Source: Leptospiraceae bacterium (GTDB lineage Bacteria; Spirochaetota; Leptospiria; Turneriellales; Turneriellaceae). From it: 11,741 bases of DNA. Where the stretch lies: positions 1 to 11,741 of the forward strand of contig JAEUSA010000209.1 of the NCBI GenBank assembly GCA_016788945.1, read 5' to 3'. Position numbers and translations under genes: made by a program. This document shows, in pieces, positions 1 through 6,130 of this stretch. A model generated the notes under the pieces. It searched no databases. It had not been told where the DNA came from and was given only the letters and a program-made list of their open reading frames with translations. Every line of letters starts with the position of its first letter. The first letter of the stretch is position 1.

Positions 1-369
1 TATCAACCATCAAAAGTGGGTTCAATCCAAATTACCAGCGGAACTGCTACAACAACAAACCCAAGTTATTATGCAGCGATACCAAATGGCGTCACTTTTG
101 ACGCGTCTACTTCGATGCCCTATGCTGCGACGGCAGCAGCAGTCTCGACCTCTATCACGAACCTGCCACCCGGTGATTACTCCATCTATCGTGTGTGTGA
201 TACCAAAAAATGCACCACGGCTTCAACGCCAGGCACCTGCAGCTCAACGTCAAATAATCCCGACGGTTTTCCCGAGACGGCCGTTTATTGTGGTTCTGCC
301 AATGTAACCACAGGATCATCCAACTCGTTTAACGCCAGCGGTTGCCCGGCAATCTCTAATTGTACCTGA
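1..369 (+). CDS. C-terminal part of a Ser/Thr- and Cys-rich, probably exported protein
   Basis: The frame is open from the first base of the window to the TGA at 367-369, so this is the 3' end of a longer gene. An in-frame GTG at 16 is available as a start but nothing marks it as real. The visible 122 residues are rich in Ser, Thr, Ala and Asn and contain six cysteines, the first pair spaced CDTKKC, plus a Tyr/Pro-containing stretch (NLPPGDYSIYRVC). An even number of cysteines in a low-charge, Ser/Thr-rich chain suggests a disulfide-bonded secreted or cell-surface domain, but that is inference. I do not recognise the family. It ends 48 bp before sucC on the same strand and appears functionally unrelated to it. 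No hairpin terminator is visible in the gap. Confidence 0.6.
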   Translation, partial: YQPSKVGSIQITSGTATTTNPSYYAAIPNGVTFDASTSMPYAATAAAVSTSITNLPPGDYSIYRVCDTKKCTTASTPGTCSSTSNNPDGFPETAVYCGSANVTTGSSNSFNASGCPAISNCT

Positions 370-382
370 ACCACCTTCTTTC

Positions 383-412
383 TTGACCCACTGTTTAATT
401 CACGGCTTTAAT
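383..412 (+). promoter_or_regulatory. Candidate sigma70-type promoter for sucC
   Basis: TTGACC (383-388), an 18-bp spacer and TTTAAT (407-412) each match five of six consensus bases. The -10 box ends 5 bp before the sucC ATG, so transcription would begin at or next to the start codon. This agrees with the lack of a Shine-Dalgarno in the 15 bases before the ATG. It is a pattern match only, with no experimental support. Confidence 0.35.
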
Positions 413-417
413 CCGCC

Positions 418-1581
418 ATGAAAATTCACGAATACCAAGGCAAAGAAATATTCCGTAAATACAAGATTGCCGTACCCAATGGGGTAGTTACCACCTCCGC
501 CGACGAAGCCGCATCGATTTATACCAAACTCGGTAAGTCAGTCGCTGTTGTCAAAGCCCAGATTCATGCAGGCGGCCGCGGTAAGGGTGGCGGTGTGAAA
601 CTCGCCAAGTCGCCAGACGAGGCCAAGACACATGCCAAAGCAATTCTGGGCATGATGCTCAAAACTCCGCAAACCGGGCCTGAAGGGCAAAAGGTCAATT
701 CAGTATTGATTGAAGAAGGTTCTGACATCCTCAAAGAATATTACGTCGGCATTACTCTCGACCGCCGCATCTCGAAGCCCGTCATGATGGTGTCTACCGA
801 AGGCGGTATGGATATCGAAGAAGTCGCGCACAAATCTCCGGAAAAGATTCTCAAAGAAACGATTGAGCCCTCGATCGGTCTGCAGCGTTTTCAGGCATCC
901 AGGCTCGCCTATGGTCTCGGCTTCGAAGGTGATATGGCAAAACAGGCAATTACCATTCTCAGCAATCTGTGGAATTGTTATGACGGTGAAGACTGTTCAC
1001 TCATCGAAATTAATCCGATGATTTCCACAAAAGACGGTAAAGTCATGGCGCTCGACGCGAAGGTCAACTTTGACGATAATGCTCAATACCGCCATCCTGA
1101 GCAGGTGAACCTGCGCGACGAAGCCGAAGAAGATCCGCTCGAAGTCGAAGCGTCTAAATATAACCTCAACTATGTTCGGCTCGATGGTGCTGTCGGCTGT
1201 ATGGTCAACGGTGCAGGCCTCGCGATGGCAACAATGGACATCATCAAGTATGCCGGTTCATCTCCGGCAAACTTCCTCGACGTCGGCGGCGGGGCAAACG
1301 TCACTACTGTCACTAACGGTTTCAAAATTATTCTCTCCGACCCGAATGTCAAAGCCATCTTTGTGAACATCTTCGGTGGCATTGTTCGCTGCGACCGCAT
1401 TGCCAACGGCATTATCGAAGCGGCAAAGAATGTGAACATCACGGTACCGCTGGTCGTGCGTCTGGCGGGTACCAACGCTGAAGAAGCGAAAGAGATTCTC
1501 ATGAAAAGTGGCATTAAGCTTGAAGTAGCCGACGGTCTCAAAGACGGCGCGGAAAAAATCGTCAAAGCCATCGGAAAATAG
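418..1581 (+). CDS. sucC: Succinate-CoA ligase (ADP/GDP-forming) subunit beta
   Basis: This is the beta subunit of succinyl-CoA synthetase. With the alpha subunit SucD it interconverts succinyl-CoA and succinate, coupled to nucleoside diphosphate phosphorylation, in the cytosolic TCA cycle. The 387 residues match the usual family length (about 388). An N-terminal ATP-grasp domain carries K46 and the glycine-rich loop GRGKGGG (53-59). E99/E100 lie at the nucleotide-hinge region, and the metal ligands appear as N199 (in EINP) and D213 (in ALDAK). The C-terminal flavodoxin-like ligase domain shows N264 (VNGAG), DVGGGAN (288-294) and FGGIVRCD (319-326), which contact the alpha subunit and substrate. 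Numbering agrees with the E. coli enzyme as I recall it. The ATG at 418 is the family start; no Shine-Dalgarno precedes it. The expected partner sucD is not next; a MEST-like hydrolase follows after 7 bp. Confidence 0.97.
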   Translation: MKIHEYQGKEIFRKYKIAVPNGVVTTSADEAASIYTKLGKSVAVVKAQIHAGGRGKGGGVKLAKSPDEAKTHAKAILGMMLKTPQTGPEGQKVNSVLIEEGSDILKEYYVGITLDRRISKPVMMVSTEGGMDIEEVAHKSPEKILKETIEPSIGLQRFQASRLAYGLGFEGDMAKQAITILSNLWNCYDGEDCSLIEINPMISTKDGKVMALDAKVNFDDNAQYRHPEQVNLRDEAEEDPLEVEASKYNLNYVRLDGAVGCMVNGAGLAMATMDIIKYAGSSPANFLDVGGGANVTTVTNGFKIILSDPNVKAIFVNIFGGIVRCDRIANGIIEAAKNVNITVPLVVRLAGTNAEEAKEILMKSGIKLEVADGLKDGAEKIVKAIGK

Positions 1582-1588
1582 CCAAGGT

Positions 1589-2452
1589 ATGCTGCCCGCC
1601 GTCACCGATTGGCTGAAGTCGGGCAGCTATTTTTCTTACAAGAATTTCCACATCTTTGTCAAGCAGGCCCGGGCACCGGAAAAACCCCCGGTGCTACTGA
1701 TACACGGTTTTCCCACCGCATCTTTCGATTTTGCGCCTGTGTGGCAGACACTGGCGAAGAACTGCAACCTGTTCACGGTGGATATGCTCGGTTTCGGTTT
1801 CTCTGATAAACCGGCTGATCACCATTATTCCATTATCGAGCAAGCTGACATTCTACTCGCGTATCTAACTGACCAGAAAATCAGCGCGTTTCACATTCTC
1901 GCACATGATTATGGTGTTTCCGTTGCACAAGAAATGCTCGCGCGGCACCAGGAAAAAACCGCGGCCGTGTTATCGGTTTCATTTCTCAACGGCGGGCTGT
2001 ATCCTGAATTTCACAAACCGCTGCTGGTCCAAAAGCTAATGCTGACACCGCTCGGTCCGCTGTTGGCTAAATTTTTCACAAAGAAAAAGCTGCGCGCCTC
2101 CTTTGATGCCATTTTCGGCGACCAAAAAGCAAGTGAGGCGGAGCTCGAAGCGTTCTGGAATCTAATTGAGTACAACAATGGCCGCCGCATTGTACCGAAA
2201 CTGCTGCACTATATGGTAGAACGCCGTAAGTTTCGTGAACGCTGGGTCGGCGCCATGGAATCGACGCAAGTTCCATTGCAAATGATCAATGGCCCGTTGG
2301 ATCCGATTTCAGGTTCACATCTCGCACAAGCGTTTGCCGAACGCAACCCAAAAGCGCACATCGAACTATTACCCGGCGTGGGGCACTACCCACAGGTCGA
2401 AGCACCGGACTTAGTTTGCGAGCACTATCTGCATTTTCTACACAGCAGATAA
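1589..2452 (+). CDS. MEST/PEG1-like alpha/beta hydrolase (Asp nucleophile)
   Basis: This is a 287-residue alpha/beta-hydrolase fold protein, probably cytosolic, since no signal peptide is seen. Oxyanion-hole motif HGFP is at 39-42. The nucleophile elbow is AHDYG with Asp107, as in epoxide hydrolases and haloalkane dehalogenases, not the Ser of esterases. Candidate acid D238 lies in GPLDP, and the catalytic His266 in GVGHYPQVE. Several blocks closely resemble the vertebrate imprinted protein MEST/PEG1, recalled from memory: GFGFSDKP, HHYSIIEQA, NGGLYPE, HKPLLVQKL, RKFRERWVGA and GPLDP. Its natural substrate is unknown to me, and so is that of MEST. The gene starts 7 bp after sucC; an AAGG lies only one base before the ATG, too close for a good ribosome site, so translation may depend on coupling to sucC. 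A stem-loop follows the stop codon. Confidence 0.88.
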   Translation: MLPAVTDWLKSGSYFSYKNFHIFVKQARAPEKPPVLLIHGFPTASFDFAPVWQTLAKNCNLFTVDMLGFGFSDKPADHHYSIIEQADILLAYLTDQKISAFHILAHDYGVSVAQEMLARHQEKTAAVLSVSFLNGGLYPEFHKPLLVQKLMLTPLGPLLAKFFTKKKLRASFDAIFGDQKASEAELEAFWNLIEYNNGRRIVPKLLHYMVERRKFRERWVGAMESTQVPLQMINGPLDPISGSHLAQAFAERNPKAHIELLPGVGHYPQVEAPDLVCEHYLHFLHSR

Positions 2453-2467
2453 ATTATGACGCGAGCA

Positions 2468-2505
2468 TAAGCGCTTTTGGGCGGTGTCGCCCAAAAATCT
2501 GCTTA
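2468..2505. terminator. Stem-loop between convergent genes, possible bidirectional terminator
   Basis: A nine-base-pair perfect stem, TTTTGGGCG (2475-2483) and CGCCCAAAA (2488-2496), closes a GTGT loop. After a short internal loop it extends by TAAGC (2468-2472) with GCTTA (2501-2505). It lies between the stop codons of the hydrolase gene (plus) and the START gene (minus). No U-tract directly abuts either side; on the plus strand a six-T run begins at 2514, so termination efficiency is uncertain. Confidence 0.5.
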
Positions 2506-2532
2506 CGTTACACTTTTTTCAGAAAAAATTTC

Positions 2533-3195
2533 TTATTTCAGTTCCTGAACTTCGGGAATTTTTCCGTTCTGGTATTTTTCCTGTTTCACAATCTGATGCA
2601 TTTTCAGCAGAGTATGGTAAGGTATGTCGGTCACGGTCGAATTGGCAATCGCATCGGGTATAGATCCACCGGGGTCTGAATGCACCTGATAGATGACAGT
2701 CACATAACCGTTCTTATTGGGAATAAACTGCCAGAAACCTTTGAGCGCTGGAACCCGCACTTTGCCACCCTGCACCGGATATTGGTTGGGCACTCCTTTG
2801 AGATAGATCGTGACAATCTTGCTTTTGGGGTCTTGCACGATTTTCGAATAGGTCACTGTATCACGGTCTGAAACTGGCCACGGTGCATTGATCACGGTGT
2901 AGGTAACCCTTTCTTTCAAATTAACTTTCTGCACAAGCTTGGCAACGGTCACGTTATGCAGCCATTGCGGGTATGCATCGGTATCGTCCATGAGCGCGAC
3001 GAGACTCATGAGCGAGGTTTTGATCGTCGTAACTCCTTTGAATTCTTTGAGCGCCGAGCCTTCGATTTTGCGTGTATACACCTTCACGCCGTTCTTATCT
3101 TTTTCAAGGTTAAATTCAGGTGCCGCATCGCTCCAGGCGACACTAGTCAGTAAAACGACGGCGACAATAATTCTGATCAATGTGGGTTGTTTCAT
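2533..3195 (-). CDS. Exported START-domain protein
   Basis: From the ATG at 3195 this is a 220-residue protein with an N-terminal signal peptide: basic MKQ, a hydrophobic core around residues 6-20, and a likely cleavage near residue 24-25 (SDA/AP). The rest fits a single START/Bet v 1-like lipid-binding domain. Visible START hallmarks are the early GVKVYTRK strand, YPQWLHNV (75-82), WPVSDRDTV (106-114), GFWQFIP (153-159), a [12 protein letters not shown] segment (174-185), and a final helix beginning at PYHTLL (192-197). Members bind hydrophobic ligands in a deep pocket; the ligand here cannot be read from sequence. An in-frame TTG two codons upstream (3201) is an alternative start. The gene converges on the MEST-like hydrolase gene and diverges from ndk, sharing a 91-bp intergenic region. 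Confidence 0.88.
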   Translation of the reverse strand: MKQPTLIRIIVAVVLLTSVAWSDAAPEFNLEKDKNGVKVYTRKIEGSALKEFKGVTTIKTSLMSLVALMDDTDAYPQWLHNVTVAKLVQKVNLKERVTYTVINAPWPVSDRDTVTYSKIVQDPKSKIVTIYLKGVPNQYPVQGGKVRVPALKGFWQFIPNKNGYVTVIYQVHSDPGGSIPDAIANSTVTDIPYHTLLKMHQIVKQEKYQNGKIPEVQELK

Positions 3196-3200
3196 ACTCA

Positions 3201-3228
3201 AGTTTAGATCCGCCCGTTATTACGTCAA
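3201..3228 (-). promoter_or_regulatory. Candidate promoter for the START-domain gene
   Basis: On the minus strand, TTGACG (3228-3223), a 16-bp spacer and TAAACT (3206-3201) resemble -35 and -10 boxes. The -10 box ends 5 bp before the ATG at 3195, so a transcript would be leaderless or nearly so. GGAT at 3211-3208 is a poor Shine-Dalgarno for the ATG but is 6 nt from the alternative TTG start. Confidence 0.3.
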
Positions 3229-3253
3229 CGAAACATGCCAGATACTGCATAGA

Positions 3254-3283
3254 TTGACGACCTGTCTCAGACACCGATTTCAA
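3254..3283 (+). promoter_or_regulatory. Weak candidate promoter for ndk
   Basis: TTGACG (3254-3259) lies 33 bp before the ndk ATG. The -10 position is poor; TTTCAA at 3278-3283 (18-bp spacer) matches only three of six bases. I list it because the box sits at the same distance from the start codon as in the sucC and START genes, and because ndk has no visible Shine-Dalgarno. Confidence 0.2.
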
Positions 3284-3286
3284 CCT

Positions 3287-3715
3287 ATGTTTGAAAAAGA
3301 ATTTACCTTAATTATGATCAAGCCCGACGCCGTTCGTTCGAACTACTCTGGCAAAATTCTCGCACGCATCGAAGAAGAAGGCTTTAAGATACGTGCTATG
3401 AAACGTGTTCGTCTGAGTACAGAGCAGGCACAAGAGTTTTACAAGGTGCACGCGGCACGTCCATTCTACGGCGAACTTTGCAGTTTTATGGCATCAGGCC
3501 CGGTTGTTGCTGCCATTCTCGAGCGTGACAGCGCTGTCCAGCACTGGCGTGATGTGATTGGTGCTACAGATCCCGCTGAAGCCAAGCCGAATACTATCCG
3601 CAAGCTGTTTGCCAAGTCTAAGGGCGAAAATGCAGTCCATGGATCAGATTCCGTAGAAAACGCAAAAATCGAAGCGGCGTTCTTCTTTAACGGCCTCGAA
3701 CTCGCAGGGCAATAA
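3287..3715 (+). CDS. ndk: Nucleoside diphosphate kinase
   Basis: This enzyme transfers the gamma-phosphate from NTPs to NDPs through a phosphohistidine intermediate and balances cytosolic nucleotide pools. The 142-residue length is typical. Visible family motifs are MIKPDAV (10-16, with nucleotide-contacting K12), HAARPFYG (55-62), the IGATDP block (91-96), and the active-site NAVHGSDS with catalytic His118. A C-terminal FFF segment (132-134) is also present. The frame is open far upstream (to about 2939), but homology begins at the ATG at 3287, immediately before [13 protein letters not shown]. No Shine-Dalgarno is seen. Downstream, 31 bp separate it from the prenyl synthase gene, and an intrinsic terminator lies 56 bp past the stop codon, inside that next gene. 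Confidence 0.97.
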   Translation: MFEKEFTLIMIKPDAVRSNYSGKILARIEEEGFKIRAMKRVRLSTEQAQEFYKVHAARPFYGELCSFMASGPVVAAILERDSAVQHWRDVIGATDPAEAKPNTIRKLFAKSKGENAVHGSDSVENAKIEAAFFFNGLELAGQ

Positions 3716-3735
3716 TGCCCGTAAAGAGCTGAGCA

Positions 3736-3755
3736 TTCTTGCAGGTATGCAAGAA
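3736..3755 (+). promoter_or_regulatory. Hairpin enclosing the prenyl synthase start codon
   Basis: TTCTTGCA (3736-3743) and TGCAAGAA (3748-3755) form a perfect 8-bp stem with the loop GGTA. The ATG at 3747-3749 starts in the last loop base and runs into the stem, so this structure would restrict ribosome access. It sits 15 nt before the terminator stem at 3771. Confidence 0.5.
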
Positions 3756-4592
3756 ATACTGAGCGCCCATAAATCCCGCTTTGAGCGGGATTTTTTTTTG
3801 CTGCTCAAGCAAAGCTCGCTCAAATCAGCACCTGCAGGTCTACGCGAAGCCACTTTGTATTCGCTCTCGGGCAGAAACAAACGCCTGCGGCCGGTGCTCG
3901 CATTAGAAAGCGCGCGTATCGCCGGGCGAAAAGATGAGGACGCGCTCGCGATTGCCGCGGCCGTCGAATGCTTGCATACGTATTCATTGGTACACGATGA
4001 CCTGCCCGCGATGGACAACGACGATATGCGGCGCGGCCAACCTTCGACACACAAGAAATTCGGCGATGCCACGGCAATTCTCGTCGGCGACTTGCTGCAA
4101 TCTCTGAGTTTTGAATTGCTCGCTCAGGCAAATTTGCCCTTAAGCGCCGTCCGTTATTTTGCCCGTGCGGTCGGTGCGCAAGGCATGGTATCAGGTCAGT
4201 ATCTCGACATGCAAGCCGCTGGGGCTAGCACATACAGACTGCACCGGCTTAAGACCGGACGCCTTATCGAAGCCGCGCTGATTTTGCCGACTATGGGCCG
4301 CAGCGCTGTACCCGGTATGGCGAAGTTCAGGTGGGCTCGCTCGCTCGGCGTACTGTTTCAAATTACCGACGACCTGCTCGATGCAACGGCATCGTCTGCA
4401 GAGTTGGGCAAAACGGCGGGCAAAGACGCACAGCAGCACAAAAAAACCATCATCTCTTTGTTGGGTTTACCGGGGGCTCGAGTCAAGGCAGAACAGATCG
4501 CTGTAAAACTCGAAAGCGATGCCTCCAAAGCTTTTCCGGAGTCACAACTTCTACGCAACCTGCCACGCGAACTGCTCTCACGGTCGAGTTAG
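3747..4592 (+). CDS. ispA: Polyprenyl synthetase, farnesyl/geranylgeranyl diphosphate synthase type
   Basis: This cytosolic trans-prenyltransferase condenses isopentenyl diphosphate with allylic diphosphates to make short-chain prenyl diphosphates for quinone and undecaprenyl-lipid synthesis. The 281 residues are slightly shorter than E. coli IspA (299). Motifs: KRLRP (45-49, usually preceded by GG but here GRN); first Asp-rich motif DDLPAMDNDD (84-93) with the DDx4D spacing of bacterial FPPS; GQYLDMQ (150-156); KTGRLIEAA (169-177); second Asp-rich motif DDLLD (208-212). The segment before the first motif (CLHTYSLVH) closely resembles E. coli IspA. Product length is inferred. With the ATG at 3747 the N-terminal helix aligns with the family. 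A TTG at 3798, preceded by GGGA at 7 nt, is an alternative start that would place the embedded terminator outside the gene. tlyA follows after 3 bp. Confidence 0.92.
   Translation: MQEILSAHKSRFERDFFLLLKQSSLKSAPAGLREATLYSLSGRNKRLRPVLALESARIAGRKDEDALAIAAAVECLHTYSLVHDDLPAMDNDDMRRGQPSTHKKFGDATAILVGDLLQSLSFELLAQANLPLSAVRYFARAVGAQGMVSGQYLDMQAAGASTYRLHRLKTGRLIEAALILPTMGRSAVPGMAKFRWARSLGVLFQITDDLLDATASSAELGKTAGKDAQQHKKTIISLLGLPGARVKAEQIAVKLESDASKAFPESQLLRNLPRELLSRSS
3771..3799 (+). terminator. Strong intrinsic terminator inside the 5' end of the prenyl synthase gene
   Basis: AAATCCCGC (3771-3779), loop TTTGA, GCGGGATTT (3785-3793) and an uninterrupted run of nine Ts (3791-3799) form a textbook Rho-independent terminator on the plus strand. 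It lies 56 bp after the ndk stop, but also within codons 9-18 of the prenyl synthase ORF that starts at 3747. It may end ndk transcripts, attenuate the ispA-tlyA unit, or show that ispA really starts downstream. Confidence 0.8.
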
Positions 4593-4595
4593 CCA

Positions 4596-5336
4596 ATGCT
4601 GCTGCTTGAGGCGTTGCTTTCTCGCGGGCTGGCAGAAAATGAAATTCAAGCGCGCGGTCTGATTCTTTCGGCAAAGGTACTGGTGAATGAAGTACCGGTC
4701 ACAAAAACCGGCGCCAAAATCAGCGAAACAGATGACATCCGCATTCGCGGCGTCAGAAAATTTGTCTCGCGTGCCGGTGAAAAACTCGACGCTGCCTTAG
4801 AGGCATTTGCCTTTCCGGTGGCGGGACGGACATTCTTGGATATCGGTGCGTCAACCGGCGGTTTTACCGATTCGCTGCTGCAGCGGGGTGCGGCACACGT
4901 AGCCGCAATCGACGTCGGTCGTGGTCTACTGCACCAGAAACTGCGCAACGACCCAAGGGTGCAGGTTATCGAGGATTGTGACTTTCGGAAAATGGAGGCA
5001 AGCGTCTTGAAACATAGCCCCGAAGCGTTTGTCGCCGACGTTTCGTTTACCTCGTTGAACACGATTATTCCGCGCGCATTCTCTTTATTGGTACCCCGAA
5101 ACCGACCCGCAGAGGCCATCATTCTTTTTAAGCCCCAGTTTGAAATTAGCAAGGCAGAGCGGGATATCCTAAAAAAAGGCGTATTGCAAGATCCGCAAAA
5201 AGCCCTTCAGCTCGTGCAGGAATTTACGGAAAAACTCAAAACGATGGGCGTTGAGGTCATCGGGGTACAGCCGGCCGCCGTTAAGGGGCGCAAAGGCAAT
5301 CAGGAATACCTGCTGCACCTGATGCGGCAACAATAG
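4596..5336 (+). CDS. tlyA: TlyA-family rRNA (cytidine-2'-O)-methyltransferase
   Basis: This SAM-dependent enzyme of the TlyA/hemolysin A family 2'-O-methylates cytidines in rRNA; methylation by such enzymes makes ribosomes capreomycin-sensitive in mycobacteria. The 246 residues contain an N-terminal S4 RNA-binding domain (about 1-55), then RAGEKLDAAL (59-68), SAM motif DIGASTGGF (82-90), AIDVGRG (104-110), VADVSF (146-151), FKPQFE (178-183) and KGNQEY (233-238). K63, D148, K179 and E237 fit the K-D-K-E tetrad of the RrmJ/FtsJ fold. The ATG at 4596 lies 3 bp after the prenyl synthase stop, with no own Shine-Dalgarno, so translational coupling is likely. Prenyl synthase and tlyA are often neighbours in bacteria. 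The haemolysin name is historical and I do not infer haemolytic activity. Confidence 0.95.
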   Translation: MLLLEALLSRGLAENEIQARGLILSAKVLVNEVPVTKTGAKISETDDIRIRGVRKFVSRAGEKLDAALEAFAFPVAGRTFLDIGASTGGFTDSLLQRGAAHVAAIDVGRGLLHQKLRNDPRVQVIEDCDFRKMEASVLKHSPEAFVADVSFTSLNTIIPRAFSLLVPRNRPAEAIILFKPQFEISKAERDILKKGVLQDPQKALQLVQEFTEKLKTMGVEVIGVQPAAVKGRKGNQEYLLHLMRQQ

Positions 5337-5382
5337 CTCCGCAATAAACTTTACCCGTTATGTATTAACCCCGCTGTGCAAC

Positions 5383-5913
5383 ATGCCCGAAGCGGCGGAA
5401 AACTCTGTCGATGCCCTGTTTCGGGAGCATAAGGGCCAGCTACTCAAGTACCTGCGGAATTTCGTAGGGGACGATGAATCGCACGACGTTCTTCAGGACG
5501 TCTTCATCTCGTTCTTAAAGCAGAAGCGTGAAGAAAAAATCCGTACTTCAGACGAGCTCGCCTGGCTCTATCGTTCATGCCATAATCGCGCAATCGACTA
5601 CATCAGGCGGGGAAAAAAGCTCACCCACTTTACCGAAGAAAAATTTGATCGCATCGAGGCCCCCACCGAAAATGCCAAGGCCCGCGCTTGGCATGAATTG
5701 CGTGGCACCTTGCGCGAGCTGGCCGTCCGCTTCGATCGAAAAGGCGAGGGTATCATGCTGCTACACATGCTCGAAGAGGGAAAGCCCAAATTACTCATTG
5801 CCGAGTCGCTGCAAATCTCAGACCGCCACCTGCGCCGTAAGGTTTCTCAGCTTTTTCATTATTTTCAGCAAGAACTGCGCAAAATGGGCATTGAAAAAGT
5901 CGAGCTTGAATGA
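5383..5913 (+). CDS. ECF-type RNA polymerase sigma factor
   Basis: A 176-residue protein with the two-domain layout of sigma-70 family ECF factors. Region 2 spans about 10-77 (LFREHKGQLLKYLRNF, DVLQDVFISFLKQ, LAWLYRSCHNRAIDYIRR), the core-binding and -10-recognising part. After a linker, region 4 spans about 105-165, with a helix-turn-helix-like segment around LLIAESLQISDRHLRRKV. No extra C-terminal domain is present. It starts at the ATG at 5383, 46 bp after tlyA, with no clear Shine-Dalgarno. The next gene is a single-pass membrane protein with a FecR-like outer part, as in sigma/anti-sigma pairs, so its activity may be controlled by protein contact at the membrane; that is inference. Its target promoters cannot be read from this window. 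Confidence 0.87.
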   Translation: MPEAAENSVDALFREHKGQLLKYLRNFVGDDESHDVLQDVFISFLKQKREEKIRTSDELAWLYRSCHNRAIDYIRRGKKLTHFTEEKFDRIEAPTENAKARAWHELRGTLRELAVRFDRKGEGIMLLHMLEEGKPKLLIAESLQISDRHLRRKVSQLFHYFQQELRKMGIEKVELE

Positions 5914-6023
5914 GGCTCTATCGCCGCCGGGCCGGTTGGGCACCCCTATGTGACATAACGAGGCTGGACAAATGCATAGGCCGAAAAAAATTGTCCGAAC
6001 CTGCCGATAATAGCGTATCTTGA

Positions 6024-6119
6024 TTAGGGATACCATGAAGAAAGTTTTGCCAGCTGATGTTTTGGCGGCTACGCCGCCAAAACATCAGCTGGCAACTTAA
6101 TTCTTCAGGGCCTCCCTAA
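6024..6119. repeat. Large nearly perfect inverted repeat (about 96 bp)
   Basis: The core is a perfect 21-bp stem, 6049-6069 with 6073-6093, around a three-base loop TAC. The arms contain GCCAGCTGATG and TTTTGGCGGC. Outward, the pairing continues as AAG/CTT with AGTT matched at a small bulge, then TGAAGAA (6036-6042) with TTCTTCA (6101-6107), then TTAGGGA (6024-6030) with TCCCTAA (6113-6119). Each arm is about 46 nt with only short bulges. It fills most of the gap between the sigma factor gene and the FecR-like gene. TA dinucleotides sit near both outer ends (6025-6026 and 6117-6118), as they would after insertion of an IS630/mariner-type miniature element. As RNA it would be a very stable hairpin covering the small ORF at 6035 and touching the next gene's ribosome site. 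Confidence 0.85.
6035..6100 (+). CDS. Possible 21-residue leader peptide inside the inverted repeat
   Basis: An ATG at 6035 with an AGGGA Shine-Dalgarno at 6026-6030 (4-nt spacing) opens a 21-codon frame ending in TAA at 6098-6100. The peptide begins MKKVLPADVL and ends HQLAT. It has no codon run typical of amino-acid attenuators. Its ribosome site lies in the outer left arm of the inverted repeat and its body covers the main stem, so translating it would unfold the hairpin. It may be a real leader peptide or a chance ORF; only the good ribosome site argues for it. Confidence 0.35.
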   Translation: MKKVLPADVLAATPPKHQLAT

Positions 6120-6130
6120 AAAGGTCAAGC

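Noticed and set aside
1170..1605. Long open frames on the minus strand inside sucC and its junction (133 and 115 codons)
   Set aside because: They lie antisense to well-conserved sucC codons, have no ribosome site or recognisable domains, and arise from codon bias of the real gene.
3644..4131. Minus-strand frames of 142 and 103 codons opposite ndk and the prenyl synthase gene
   Set aside because: Both overlap strongly conserved coding sequence on the plus strand and look compositional, with no family resemblance.
5947..5957. Eleven-base palindrome TATGT-G-ACATA containing TGTGA, as a CRP-like operator
   Set aside because: Only one half resembles a CRP half-site, no promoter is placed around it, and no second copy occurs in the window.
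5966..5996. Inverted repeat GGACAA and TTGTCC separated by 19 nt
   Set aside because: A 6-bp repeat with a long loop in this composition is easily expected by chance.
5995..6019. Possible ECF-type autoregulated promoter (CCGAAC then CGTATC) before the leader ORF
   Set aside because: The spacing between the AAC-like and CGT-like boxes is only 13 nt, shorter than the about 16-17 nt usual for ECF promoters.
6024..6119. Palindrome as a CRISPR repeat or an intrinsic terminator for the sigma gene
   Set aside because: There is a single unit without spacers, and no T-run follows the stem on either strand; the closest genes are 110 bp and 11 bp away.
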